Source of the DNA: Larix kaempferi
Taxonomy: Eukaryota > Streptophyta > Pinopsida > Pinales > Pinaceae
Direction: 5' to 3'
Assembly (NCBI GenBank): GCA_027924585.1
Contig: BSBM01000007.1
Span: 6,030,001-6,094,000 of the forward strand
Length of the DNA: 64,000 nt
Shown here: positions 22,461 through 34,800 of the stretch, piece by piece
Position numbering within the stretch: position 1 is the first letter of the stretch
Layout of the letters: every line of letters begins with the position of its first letter
Notes under the pieces: model-generated
Database searches by the model: none
Told to the model about the DNA's origin: nothing
The model's input: the letters and a program-made list of their open reading frames with translations, nothing else
Program-made: the position numbers and the translations under genes

Positions 22461-22997
22461 TAGGTAGTCTTAAAGGTGAGTCTCTGAGGGCATTTATATG
22501 CCCCACATGTCGTTTGAATTCTCTTGGAGGGTTGTTTAAGCGCTGCACCTCCAAACCCTTAAATTCTTGCTTACTTGGTGCTTGGAGATTTCCTCTTGTG
22601 AGGCACCTTCTATTTCACCCTTATCAGTCTTTGGAAGTTTGTGCATGACCTGTCTTTTTCTGTCCATGGGCTGCTACCCAATCCTTGTTACATTTCTGTT
22701 CAGTTATTGATAAATCTTTTTATGTATGCAATGGAGACTGGTTCAAGTTGAATAGGCCTATGTGTGGATAAATAGTATACAACATGCAATAAAAAATTGT
22801 AGGATTTCCTGAAATATGGCCAAAACAATTCCATGACATATTTTTTGATCAATTAATATTATGCTCGAGTCTGATTTGTTTCCCCATTTGTTTGACTATC
22901 CCATTTCTTATAAATTCAGTAGATTGTGCTATATATGGTTGCTTATTTTGGTAAAAGCACATTTTGTCATATTCTAACTTAAAGGCATCTGTTACAG

Positions 22998-23167
22998 GTG
23001 GTAACCAAAGCAGTTGAGTCAGTCCAATTCACCTTTTATACAGATGAGGAGGTGCGAGCTTCTAGTGTGAAGAGCATTACGAGTCCAATTTTATTTGATA
23101 ACATGAACAGGCCTGCTCCTGAGGGACTTTATGATCCAGCTCTTGGTCCTGTAGATCAGTATGGAAG
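22998..23167 (+). CDS. NRPA1: NRPA1 exon, N-terminal region
   Basis: Encodes VVTKAVESVQFTFYTDEEV, then SVKSITSPILFDN and GLYDPALGPVDQYG, matching the conserved start of Pol I largest subunits (SITSP…GLYDP.LGP). The acceptor is ttacag before gtggta, and a branch-like ttctaac lies about 25 nt upstream. The donor is ag/gtgaga at 23168. An in-frame taa lies 12 nt before the exon in the intron, so translation cannot start locally and an upstream exon must supply the Met. It ends in phase 2 (two bases of a codon), and the next exon supplies the third base. Confidence 0.93.
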
Positions 23168-26100
23168 GTGAGAATTTAGGAGCTTGTGATATTTATTGGG
23201 AAATGTTTCCTGTAGTTTGAAACAATAATTTTCAGATTACTCTATGTATGCATAGAGAGAAGGGGCATGAAAGGTTATATTTTAGTTTCAAAACCATTAA
23301 CTGTTATGGCAAAACATTTTTTACTAACAAAGTCTGAACAGTCTGATTTTAGGTTCTGGAAACTGCTAGTTATGATGCCAATCTTATACTCAGAAATGAA
23401 TCAAACTTGCTTTGAAAATTACTTATAATACTATGTTACATAGGCATTTGTCCCCAGGGGTGAGAGTTCCCTGTGCTTCCTATCCTCCTGGGTACTTGAG
23501 AGTCGAATATGCGAGGGAATGTCTGTTTGGGTGGCTATTGTCCCGCAAGCACTGGGTACAGCAGCTGAAGTACCCAGTATGGTTAATGGATGTCCCTACA
23601 GTACCAGGGATGATGTTTGGACATCACCACTGCCAATTTGCTTTTTTAAACTCAGAAAATAATGAATTTAAAAGAAAGTGACATACAAATAATTTCAGCC
23701 ACTTTTACAAGCAGAAGAATATAACTGACTGATAATTCATGCAGGCAGAGTGTTTAGTTTGTGATATTAAGTTTATGATGCCAGCCATTATTTTTAAAGA
23801 AACTTTGACTTGCCAACTTATTTACTGGAGCACCTGCTTCAAATTATCAATATCTCGAGCCACCCTTTTTAGTATTTACCAAAACGGTTGAACAGATTGA
23901 CCTTGGAAAACCTGAAATTCAATTTTTTGATTTTCACATGATTGAATAATACAAGATTCAACATGTACTTCTCAGAGCCTTATCTTGGCTTTTGACACCT
24001 TCCACATTTTATTTTTTAATAAATTTTACACCTTGATTCATGTAGACTCAGTGTATTTCTCTGATTACTGAGCAATGCATTTCTGTTAAGAAAGACTGTT
24101 GGAGGCCATCGAGGAATTCTTGAAGAGGACCATTAAGTGGACAATTATTAACACTACCCCCTCAAAATCCAGTCTGAATCAATTAGGGATGCCATTGGTC
24201 AACTCTTTATGCTCTATGTTAGGAGTGCAGCTTCAGTTACTGCCTTACACTTGCAAACAGTATAAGACTCGATTGCTTGCTGCCTCCATTGGAAAGGTAG
24301 GAAGGCAGAGTTCTTGATAGTTTGTGGTTAGCAGCTACTTGCTTCAGCATTGTATGATAAATAATTAGCCAAATTTGAATGGATTATAAAATGTCAGTTT
24401 AATTATTGCATGCCATATTTTGTTTCTTAAGTTTGTTCTAATTTGTGATTGATGCCATTGTCTGTACAATCTATTTTTAATTTCTAACAATCTGACTAGA
24501 TGTTTATGCATTTTATTATTTTAGAATCCATGTGTAAACTGCTAAAAGTTAAGACCTAATGATTTGTATGTATGTCTCTTCTTCTTGAAAATGATGCTTT
24601 GATTTATTGGAAATATTAGCATTTTACGAAGACAAAGTCATCTCCGAGAGCCTTGTGACTGTAAAATTACCATTAATAATAACCAGAGCAAGAAAGCCAG
24701 TTCGAAGCTGGAGTTTTTCCCAAGTTGGGTTTTTTTCAGGGTATCCTTTGTGTTGTCTGTGTATGTATGATTGCATTGCTTACTCCTATTCATAGACTTG
24801 TTAAAGAAACCAGAGTCAATGCTTAAGCACAACGGGTTATTATTCCTTTTGTTGTTTACAGCTAGTATATTGTGCATTAAGTTCCATGTTTGGTGAATCG
24901 TTTGCTGAATATTCTCTGTGCTACCTCCATCAACAATAAGTGAACAAAACTTATAGGAAGGTCCTCAAGATAGAAGTCAGTTGATTGCAAGCTTTGTTAG
25001 AGGGGCACCGTGAGTATTAGTAAACATAGCTATAAGGAAAAATTTAGATCAAACGTGAAATCAAGCAGCAAGTTTTATGCATTTGTTTGCCAGTCATCGA
25101 TATTCGTAGTGATCCTAGATAAAACATAATACCGCATATCAACTAAAGAAGCTTGAGAGCGAAATGGAATACAGGGGAATCTAAAATTTATGTTGTCTCA
25201 ATCTAAGACCATTGGTATTGGGTGGTCTACTAGCTAGGGAGATCTTGCATAGTCTTGACATAAAAACACATTTTTCTCCCTTGAATCTTAGCTCAAGAAG
25301 CATTGTGAAAGACTGCAAGATAATTTTATTAATGCCCAAGTAGTTACCAAAAGTAGGTCAATGGGACTGTTAGGTACATCAGGATGAATACACAAATGGG
25401 AGTGCCAGTGCAGCCTGTAGAAAAACAGATCTAATCTTTGAAATCTAAAGCCTAAGACCCAAAGTCTATCATCTAGTAGTGAGATACAAAGTTGGGAATC
25501 ACAGAGAAAAAGAAAGAAAGAAATAAAATAATCCCTGTTTTTAATGTCCTCATCCAATCAGATTGCATGAAAGGGGTCATTTGCAAAATGTGGTTGATTA
25601 ATTGTTGCTTAGATTGGGGAAAGGAGATCCCTTGTATAAGACCCAAACTGGTTACACGTTGCACTAAGTAGTCTAGAGCATTGTTTACCATCATGTATAG
25701 TGAGTGCTAAAGGGCAATCCTGCTTCATTGATCTGTGGAGGCCCAAATGTCTCTGAGGTTGATTTGTTAAGAGTAATTCTAGATGCGACCTTTGTGCACA
25801 TGGTGCACATTGTTTTGAGACACTTAGGCTCTGTTGCCACAAAAACTAGCACCCCAAATGCAAGGACTCAAAGGGTTCTAGCTAAGAATTAGAATAGCTG
25901 TCACCTACAACTACTTCCCTTTACTTCTAGTGGCTTAGACAAACCACTAAGGGGGGAATCCCTATAGGCAACCAAGTTCAAGAGATATGGCCAGACACTA
26001 GGATAAGGATAGGTATGTGAACTAAGTTAAAATTTAAGAAATTTGTGGATGTACTTATAACTTAATCACAACATCCATGGATCCATAAAAAAATCAAGTG

Positions 26101-26712
26101 ATTTGCCAAATGAAGTATAGCAAACTTGTTGCATAAAAAAAAAAAATGTAGGATGTGAATTTAAACATAACCATTATAACATAACCCATTAAACATCAAT
26201 GATCTATGAGAAATTTCTGATATAACAAGTGCAAAAGTTAAAATGATCAACAAATAAGACTGTAAACCAATCATGTAAATGTGTAAGAAATAGACACCAT
26301 GATTTAAAGCCTTTAGGATGATTTGCAAGTAAATCTGAAATGGACAACAAAATATGTAATTCAATGAATCATCACTCTTGTTCTATTGCTGGAGTTGCCA
26401 ATAGAAAAGAGTCGCACCATTCAGAAATAACTTACAAGAAAACAAATTTAACCATGAAAATGAAGGATGTTAATGTGGTTAATTGCAATGAAAATTCCAG
26501 CAATTTAATTCATAATGCTTAATGAAAGAAGCTTAAAAAATACAACATAATGTAACAATTTGTGAATGATTCAAAGGCAAAGGTAAAACCACTATTTACC
26601 TTTCCCAGGTTTTTGAGTATCTGAATCAACACTCCTGCCATTTTCATGCTTCCTTTTCCCTTTAAAGTTTAAACTGTGCTTTTAATGCTACTTCTGAATC
26701 TGCATTAACACT
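23168..26712 (+). other. NRPA1 large intron, left segment
   Basis: Intronic sequence without a recognised gene. Points of note are a perfect 9-bp stem with 10-nt loop at 23551-23578 (actgggtac/gtacccagt) inside an unusually GC-rich stretch (about 23445-23640), and a LINE tail copy at 25317. Open frames of 60-90 codons (for example 23412-23681 and 24099-24317) show no known motifs and no splice context. Confidence 0.6.
25317..25430 (-). repeat. LINE/SINE-type 3-prime tail, copy 2
   Basis: Minus strand, same cassette as at 17219: agataattttattaatg-ccaa, then agtaggtcaatgggact, gtacatca and acaaatgggag. The TTATC tail is reduced to a single unit here. Sequence rightward to about 25860 may be the same element body, but has no recognisable domain. 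Confidence 0.6.
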
Positions 26713-27428
26713 GCTATTATCTAAGTTGCCAGGAAACTTGGGTACGGGGATGGGGACGGGGATGCCACTTTTTGAAACAGGGTACTTGGGTACATCGGGG
26801 GTACTGTATAACATATATATATATATATTATAAAAATAAAACATGTCACAGTCGCATCATACATGCATATTTCAGATTTCTTCATAAATTATGAATCGTG
26901 ATTCATAATTTTAAATTCAATGATTCATTGAACAATGAGCATTCACATTGAAAATTTGAGATCGCTGGTTGATTTTAATTTTATCTCCACAGTCCCCAGT
27001 CCACTGTGGAAACCTGCCTGCAATTTGCTTGAGATCGCTGGTTGATTTTAATTTTTTCTCCACAGTCCCCAGTCCACCGTGGAAACCCTCGCTGTCCGCC
27101 GCTGAAGGGTGTCTGTCCGCCATTGAAGAGTGTCAACTGTCGACTTGGTGAGCAATGAAATGGTTATGAGGGGGTCGTTTAAGTTATGAAGGATAGCGTT
27201 TAGATTTGTGAGAGGCAGGGCCCACGTTTTTTACTTTTTAATTAAATTATTTCATAATTTCAATAAACCGGTGATTTTTTCCCAAGCGGATTTGCATTTG
27301 GATGAGTCGGCTGTACCCCCGGAGTACCCAAACACAGGGTAAGTTATACCTCTTTTTTTTTAATCGGTGTATCGGGTACATGGAGCCTGTATGAGGTACG
27401 GGTAACGGCAGGGTATGTACCTTATCCA

Positions 27429-28000
27429 TGTTGTTGTAATTGTAACTTCGGAAGATATTCTTCTGTTTAATATTATTATATTATTATTGTATTTTTATTG
27501 TACCTCCGTCGGAGATGTTTTTCCTCCGTTTGGGGATGTCATTATTATGTTTCGTCATGCAAAGTCATTGAGGTAAAACCTCCTTTGTAAGTCGGGGCAT
27601 TAGATCCCCTAGAGTCAAATGTAAAAGGTATTATTGAGTCTCCCTAGAGAAGTCGGCCCAATCAGTTTTAATGAGGCCGACCTAGTTAGGTAAATGGTCA
27701 AGTCAAGTAAAGCAAGGCTCTCTCATTTGGAGACACTACTCACTCACACAAGTTCGCCTAGCAAGGGAGAGAAGACGAGTTCGCTGGAGGAGAAAGAGAG
27801 AGAGCTGTAGAAGACATATTTTGGATTTTCCATTTTTGCTTGATATTGCATTAGTGACAAATCTATCTTGGAGGAAGTTGCGGGGTTTTTTCCTTTATGG
27901 TTTCCCCAAGGAAAACTATTGTCTATTGTGTTTTGCTGTGCTTGTTATTCTTTCAGTTAAAGATCCTAGATAATATTGAATTAAAGTGCAAACTCTAACA
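27429..28000 (+). repeat. 5-prime LTR of Copia D (TATA box deleted)
   Basis: Begins TGTTGTTGTAATTG and ends ACTCTAACA. Relative to the 3-prime LTR it lacks about 16-17 bp that include tataaatagagagcc (compare about 27710 with 37950-37968). The promoter of this copy is therefore probably disabled. Confidence 0.92.
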
Positions 28001-28012
28001 TGGTATCAGAGC
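28001..28012 (+). promoter_or_regulatory. Primer-binding site of Copia D
   Basis: TGGTATCAGAGC immediately after the 5-prime LTR, an exact initiator-Met tRNA complement. Confidence 0.92.
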
Positions 28013-28434
28013 TACCTTTAAAATAAGACATTGTGCAGCAGCAGGAAACTAGGGATTTCTATTTGAGGTCTTCTCTCCAAAGATCATCAAGAAAAGGAGA
28101 CTAGGCTAACTCTCCCTAGGAGGGCGCATCTTTTGGAGGCAGCAGAATCAAATTCCGAGAATTTTCATTTTTGGCCCTGTCACTTCTACTAGGAGGAAAA
28201 CTAGGGCATCAGTTATTTTGCAATCCTGTCCACAGATTTGGGAAAAGGAGTACATTGGACAACTCGCCTTGAGGAGATGCATCTTCCTGTCCAATCAGAA
28301 GTTCAAGATTCCAACTTTGGAAAATTAGGGTTTCTCTTACAAACCCTAGGCCAGCCAGCTCCAGAACCAGGTTGGGCATCTCAAATTGGTAAGACCTAAA
28401 TCTTTTCTATTTCCATTTGAGGTACTCATTCAAT

Positions 28435-29433
28435 ATGTCTAAACACACCAAGCTTGAAGATAAGCTTGAGGGAGCTGATAACTTCCGAGCATGGAAGTAT
28501 ATGATTGCACTTGCCCTTGATGAAAATGATTTGGACAAATATGTTAATGAAGAGGTTCCAACACCAGAGGGAGATGAGGCTAAGGCTATCCACAAGAAGA
28601 ACTTGGTTAAAGCCAAGAGAATTATTGCAGATTCCATTAAAGATCATCTCATCCCACATGTGTCATCCTTGAAGACACCCAAGGAGATGTTCGATGTGTT
28701 GACAAAGCTATTCGAAGGGAAGAACATCAATCAGAAGATGACATTAAGGATCCAACTCAAGAACGTGAAGATACTGAACTTAGAGACCATGCAATCCTAT
28801 TTCACAAGGGTCTCACAGATCAAGGAACAACTTGAAGTAGTTGAAGAAAAGGTAGAAGAAGGAGAGATTGTTATGACCACCTTGAATGGTCTCCCAAGAT
28901 CATGGGTTTCATTCATTCAAGGAATATGTGCCATGAAGAAGTTGATCACCTTCAGCAGATTATGGGAAGAATGTACACAAGAAGAAGCTCGACTTGTGGC
29001 ACGAGAAGAGAAGATGGGAGCAAATGATGATCAAGCTCTCACAGTTCACGCTAGAAGAAGTCACAACAAGAGGGAGAACCACCATCACAGAAGACAAAGA
29101 AGACCCAGAAGAGATCTATCCAATATTAGATGTTACACATGTGATGAGAAGGGACACTACTCCAGAGATTGTCCCAGAAACAAAGGTTCCTCCAACAAGA
29201 AGACTAACAAGAGGAGACATCATGCTCACACTGTTGAAGACGATGAACCAACAAGGAAAAGAACCAGAGAAGAAGAAAGAGATGATTCTTCAAGTGATGA
29301 AGAATATGTCCTGATCTCAGCACTCACGGGCACTGTCACACATGGGAGCAATGATTGGCTTGTAGATAGTGGAGCTTCCAAGCACATGACGGGATACAAA
29401 GAATCATTCGTCAATCTATCTGAGCATGAGTAA
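28435..29433 (+). CDS. Copia D gag with start of protease
   Basis: Uninterrupted frame of about 332 codons from the ATG at 28435. The gag domain comes first: LEGADNFRAWKYMIAL at residues 10-25, then RIIADSIKDHLIPHV and LRIQLKNVKIL. A basic region follows. The zinc knuckle CYTCDEKGHYSRDC is near residue 235, then an Arg/Glu/Asp-rich segment, then the protease active site WLVDSGASKHMTG near residue 310. A TAA at 29431 cuts the protease shortly after the active site; protease-like sequence continues in another frame. Gag itself looks intact and could still encode a particle protein. It would be made from the LTR promoter, although the local TATA box is missing. Confidence 0.9.
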   Translation: MSKHTKLEDKLEGADNFRAWKYMIALALDENDLDKYVNEEVPTPEGDEAKAIHKKNLVKAKRIIADSIKDHLIPHVSSLKTPKEMFDVLTKLFEGKNINQKMTLRIQLKNVKILNLETMQSYFTRVSQIKEQLEVVEEKVEEGEIVMTTLNGLPRSWVSFIQGICAMKKLITFSRLWEECTQEEARLVAREEKMGANDDQALTVHARRSHNKRENHHHRRQRRPRRDLSNIRCYTCDEKGHYSRDCPRNKGSSNKKTNKRRHHAHTVEDDEPTRKRTREEERDDSSSDEEYVLISALTGTVTHGSNDWLVDSGASKHMTGYKESFVNLSEHE

Positions 29434-29836
29434 CCTCACAAGGTGAAACTTGGGGATGATTATCAATACCCCATATAAGGAAGTGGAGAAGCTTCCTTCC
29501 TACAAGCTAGACTCCAACAAATCTCTGAAGATGAAAGATGTCCTATATGTTCCAGGACTAAAGAAGAACCTTCTCTCCATATCAGCACTAGATGCTAAGG
29601 GAATGTGGGTTGCATTTGTTGATGGCCAAGTTCTAATGTGGCCAAAAGGAAAGACAATAGATGATGCAACGGTGATTGGAGAGCAAGAGGGAGGTTTGTA
29701 CAAGTTGAAGGGCCAACCTAAACAAACATTGGTTCATGACTCCATGGAACCAAGTGAACTATGGCATAGAAGGCTTGCACATGTGCACTATAGAGCACTA
29801 CCTATTGCAAGCAAAGCAGTTTCAGGACTTCCATAA
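29434..29836 (+). pseudogene. Copia D protease end and pre-integrase domain
   Basis: After the TAA the reading resumes as PHKVKLGDD, then in a second frame KMKDVLYVPGLKKNLLSIS and VLMWPKGKT. The pre-integrase block ELWHRRLAHVHYRAL follows, with H-x3-H of the zinc-binding HHCC unit. It ends at a TAA at 29834; the Cys pair CKGCAQGK lies just beyond, in the next segment. Confidence 0.87.
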
Positions 29837-29844
29837 ATCCAGAC

Positions 29845-30493
29845 GAGACATAAAGGCATTTGTAAGGGATGTGCGCAAGGAAAGAATGTAAAGAAGGAAT
29901 TTCCCAACAGTGAAAACAAAGCAAAAGGAATATTTTAAATAATTCACTTCGATGTATGTGGTCCCATGTCATCCAACTCACTAAGTGGGTTTGTATATTA
30001 TGTTTCTTTCATAGATGACTTTTCCCGTAGGACATGGATTTACTTCTTGAAAAATAAAGATGAGGTATTTAGTAAGTTCAAGGAATTGAAAGCCTTGATC
30101 GAGAATCACACTGAGAAAAAGATCAAGACCCTTCGATTGGATAATGGCGGAGAATTCACTTCGGAAGAATTCAAGAACCTATGCAGACAGTCTGGGATTA
30201 AGAGGGAGTTGAGCACTCCCTACAATCCTCAACAGAATGACGTTGCAGAACGAAAGAACAGAACGATAATGGAAGCAACAAAAGTAATGCTACATGACCA
30301 AGATCTTCCGATGCACTTATGGGCAGAAGTAGCAAGGACAACAGTGTATGTACAATACCGTACTCCTCACCGAGTACTAAATAACAAGACTCCCGAAGAA
30401 GCTTTCTCCGGTGAGAAACCAGAGTCAGCCATCTCAGGATATTTAGCTGCCCAGTATACATACACATCCCAAAGGAGAAGAGGACGAAGCTAG
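29845..30493 (+). pseudogene. Copia D integrase core
   Basis: Contains CKGCAQGKNVKKEF, a TAA near 29937, then HFDVCGPM (first catalytic Asp), DDFSRRTWIYFL, RLDNGGEFTSEEF (second Asp), NDVAERKNRTIM (Glu) and LPMHLWAEVARTTVYVQ. All three catalytic residues are kept. The end loses the usual GC-x-AY-H-P block through a frame change near 30440-30490 and stops at 30491. Confidence 0.9.
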
Positions 30494-30992
30494 GTCCTTC
30501 AGGAAAGAAAGGAATATTCGTGGGATACATCGACACTTCAAAGGCCTACTGAATATACTTCCCAGGATTCAAGAAGATCAACATCAATAGAGACTTAACA
30601 TTCGACAAAGACTCAACATACAACAAATCAAGAAAACTACCTATCGAAGAGATTGAAGAACATGAAGTTCCCAAGATTAGAGACTCAGTGATGGAAGAAG
30701 CGATTCCAGAAGATCATGAAGATCGCGACATGGCAGAACCACAAGAACCTGTAGATCCACCACTTGAGAAGAACTCCCACAAGAGAAGACCAACATGGGG
30801 ACGAGAGGCAATACAATATGCAGAGAAGTAAGTATGGCGCTCCAGAGGGGATTCATAGAGAAAGCAAGTTACCCCAGACTATATTCCAACTATGTGGCCT
30901 TGCTATGTGACATCATTGATAAAGAACCTTCCAACTATGAGGAAGCAGCAGAAAAGAAAGAATTGAAGGATGCCATGATCGAGGAGTACTAG
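30494..30992 (+). pseudogene. Copia D linker region
   Basis: Acidic, Glu/Pro-rich linker sequence between integrase and reverse transcriptase, interrupted by stops. The last part (about 30880-30990) carries YVALLCDIIDKEPSNYEEA and KDAMIEEY, the conserved lead-in to RVT_2, ending at a TAG at 30990. Confidence 0.78.
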
Positions 30993-31859
30993 TTGATTAT
31001 GAAGAATGGTGTCTGGGAGATAGTTCCGAGACTAGAAGGGAAGTTTGTTGTGACTTCGAAATGGATCTACAAGATCAAGCATGCTGCAGATGGTAGCATT
31101 GAAAAACACAAGGCAAGGTTTGTGGCACGTGGCTTCTCCCAGAAGGAAGGCATAAACTACGAGGAGATATTTGCACTTGTAGCAAGATACACTTCCATCA
31201 GATCTACACTTCCTCTTCTACTACTTGAAAAACACAAGGCAAGGTTTGTGGCACGTGGCTTCTCCCAGAAGGAAGGCATAAACTACGAGGAGATATTTGC
31301 ACTTGTAGCAAGATACACTTCCATCATATCTATACTGGCATTGCCTACAATAATGAAATGGAAGGTACACCAGATGGACGTCAAGACAACATTCTTGAAT
31401 GGTGTAGTAGAAGAGGAAGTGTATGTGGAGCAGCCACTGGGATTTGAGACACATGACAGACAGACTCATGTGTGCAAGTTGAAGAAAGCCTTGTACGGAT
31501 TGAAACAGGCACCTAGGACGTGGTACGACAGGATGGACAACTTACTGATGAGCTTAGGCTTTACCAAGAGTAAAGCAGATTCCAACCTTTACTTCAAGGG
31601 TGAAGTTGGAAATCTAGTGATACTTCTACTCTATGTAGATGACATGTTTGTAACAAGGGAGGATGAGCTCATTGCAGATACGAAGAGGAGGCTTGCCGTA
31701 GAGTTCGAGATGAAGGACCTGGGGATGATGCATTATTTCTTAGGCATGGAGGTGTGGCAGAGTGTGGATGGAATCTTCCTTGGATAAGGAAAGTATGCAG
31801 CATAGATTCTGAAGAGGTTCAGAATGATGGACTGCAAGGCAATGGCCACACCCATGGCA
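30993..31859 (+). pseudogene. Copia D reverse transcriptase with internal duplication
   Basis: RVT_2 core: KNGVWEIVPR, KARFVARGFSQKEGINY, HQMDVKTTFLNG (catalytic Asp), KALYGLKQAPRTWYD, LLLYVDDMFVT (catalytic Asp pair), DLGMMHYFLGMEVWQ. A block of 126 bp is duplicated in frame: the 100 bp from 31101 recur exactly from 31227, adding 42 codons inside the fingers region. The frame ends at a TAA at 31785, then continues to ATPMA at the edge of the 3.4-kb insertion. The extra 42 residues would be expected to disturb folding. Confidence 0.92.
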
Positions 31860-34800
31860 TCCGTTGTCCACTGAAGTTGCACCATGGTGGACAACTTGTG
31901 AACCACAAAATACTTGAACAATGTTATTGTTCACTTGCCAGAGTTCAGTGTTCATTAGGCAAATTTTTTTGCCCTTTGTAATAATTTGCATGTCCAGACC
32001 CTACGGGGATTTTGTAATAAGTTGGTCTAGCATGAATTTTTTATGAAAGGTTTGGCCTTTCTCAACGTTTGTTATCAGGGAAATACTCTAGAGTGTTTTT
32101 TTCCTTAGAGATTATGCAATACTTCTTCAGTGTTGTATAATCCCTGAGTTTTTCACTCACACCTCCAAAGCTAGAGTGTTTTTCTGATGATGAATTTTGA
32201 GGGGTTATTAAAACCTACTAGAATGTATTTTTGTAACATGCTAGCTATCCCGAATAAGTCGTATGGACATGCACTAGGCCCCCTAGGAGTTGAAGTCATT
32301 CTGACAAAAATAAATTTTTTTTTTTCTTCCGTAAATTAGACCATTTTTTTAATGGTTTAATTGAAAAAATTCAAAATGTAATAGAAGTGTCGTCTGGAGG
32401 CGGAATTTGGCGTGGGGAGGCTTGTTTTGACGCTCAGAGCGTCCTCTTTTCCCCAATGCCCACTTTTTCCGGGTAGCTACGGTGTCCTCGAGAGCATTTT
32501 TCGCTAAGGAGGCATCATTTTAGCATTTAAATGCTAAAAATTGAGAAAATGCACCATGACAAAAGTAAATGAGAAAGCACATGTTTTATTTTGAACTTAG
32601 GATAGCATATAATTAGTTTGAGAAACGTGGGCCATGCATCCACGTGAGGGGCGTCATTCTCTCTTCCATACTGCGAGTGGATTGGATGAGTTGGATTGAT
32701 ATGAGGTGGCATAAGCTTTTAATTGAACTACCAACCGAATATGTGAGATATCAATCAAAGATTGTGATTGGTATGAGGTTGTCCTTTGAGATATGCGCCC
32801 TCCCTCATGAGGGAGGCATCAACCTTCATGTGGCACGTTTTTAGTGATGGGAGGAGTTTACAAAGTGGAATAGGGAGGCGCCCTCATGAGGTGGCTGCTC
32901 TCCATTTAATATGCAACCCATTCACCACTCCAAGCTTGGATTGGAGCCTACACTTGTCCATCCCCAAGCCCTAACTCACCTCTTCCTCTTCAATTCGAAT
33001 TTGCCTTAAGAGTTTTCTATTTAAGCAAGGTTCATGCTCCATTTTTCCCAAGTGTTGGATTGCATAGAACCTCTGCTTCTTTTTGTAATATTGTTGATGA
33101 TTAATATATTGTTGAGACTTTGGAGGTCATTGGTGGCTCTTGTTCTTCATGCATGCTAGTCTTTGGTTGAGCTAACGTTGTGATTTTCCATTTTTACTTT
33201 CATTTGCAAGTAGATCTATCCAGCTTGGTAAGGATCTTGGATCCTAGTAGGGTAAGCATTCTTGTCTTGATTTGCTTATTTATATTGAATGTGTAGAGAT
33301 CTAGAAGTAGCAAATAATATTCGGTTGTATTTTTGCTCTTCACATTTCTTATCATTTGATCTACTAGATTTAATCTCTTGTATGTGTGAGTTTTCTTGGT
33401 TGTATTACAAGATTTAATGCCCTATTGTGAAAGCGGATCTTGTCTTGATTCCTCTTTTTGGGTACTGGATCACCTCATATTTAAGCACTAACAATTTTCT
33501 TGCAAGGCACTTCTCCTTCTCCAATATTGCACAAGCGAACAAGCTTGGTTCTCTATCCTTCTTCTTCCAAATTTTTCAAAGACAAACCTCTTTTCCCTTT
33601 GTGTTTCTATTGGAACAAGCATAAGTACTTTATTAAAGATCATTATCATTTAAAGTTTGTTTCAATTTTCAGATCTAGAGAGTTGCATTTACATCATATC
33701 TAAAGGCTAAGTTTAGATCTCATTTTATGCTTGTATGCTCTTCATTTTTTCCATAAATTTTTACAAGTATAAAGTTGTATTTTTTATGTAAATTTGTGCA
33801 TTCTAATCACTGTTTTGCAGCACTTTAGTTCGCTGGAAATTAGCAGGTCTGCGTTTTAAAGTCAAAGTTTTGGAGTGATCAAGAGCCCTAAAAGTACAAA
33901 AAACTCTTCGGTGGACACCCAAAAATTTCTACTTTTCAATTTCCAAGCATTGTAAGCTCTTAGGTCCAAATTTAATGGACTAAGAAGCATTTAACTTTCA
34001 GCACTTTGTAAATGTTATAAACGAGAGCAGTGGGGCACCCAGCACCCACATCCCATCCCCCTGGGGGATTTGCATTTTTTCAATTTTCGTGGATAAATTT
34101 TTCTAACTCACTTTTTTTTCACACACTCACAATTTTAGTGCAGGGTGTATATTTTTAACTTGCATTTCATTTTTAAATCATTTCATTTTTAAATCATTTC
34201 ATTTTTGCAAGTGTACCTTAGAAATAACACAGTCTCGTTGCCATAAATTATGCTCTTGCCATCACCTAAAGGCCTAGCCAATTAGTGGTGGATGATCAGA
34301 AAAGTGACACATAGGCTTGTGATCTCTTTTATTTCATAAGTTATATCTTACCTTTGTTTCTGTTTACAAATTTAAAGTCTCTTGAACTTAGCTGAAAAGC
34401 AAGTCAAGAGCGCTCTCTGTCGGAGGGTCGATGGTTACTTGCTTTTAAATTTGAATAAACTATTTGCCTACACTGCGTATGCTCTACCCACCAGTAGTAT
34501 GTCTGAGCCGTGGGATATCAAAAGCAGTTGGAAGCACTTCTTAATTTCTCACGTTTAACTTAATCAAGTCACCTAATAAAATTAACTACCCATAACATAG
34601 TGAAAATCCGGCACTTTGAGACTAAATTTTGGTGTGGATTCTGCCTGGGGAAGCCGAGTCACTGTACTCTGACCTTGGGGCAACGTTAGACTACATCCTT
34701 GTTGGTGTAGTGTTGAACACATACTCAGGGTATTGACAGTCCGTCATGTTCTTGTATGGAAGCACCAATCTTTAGAACTTCGGACATTCCTCTTTGTCCC

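Noticed and set aside
23412-24317. Intronic frames (89 and 72 codons) as extra NRPA1 exons
   Set aside because: The exons at 22998-23167 and 44528-44687 join in phase with no missing conserved residues, so no exon is needed between them.
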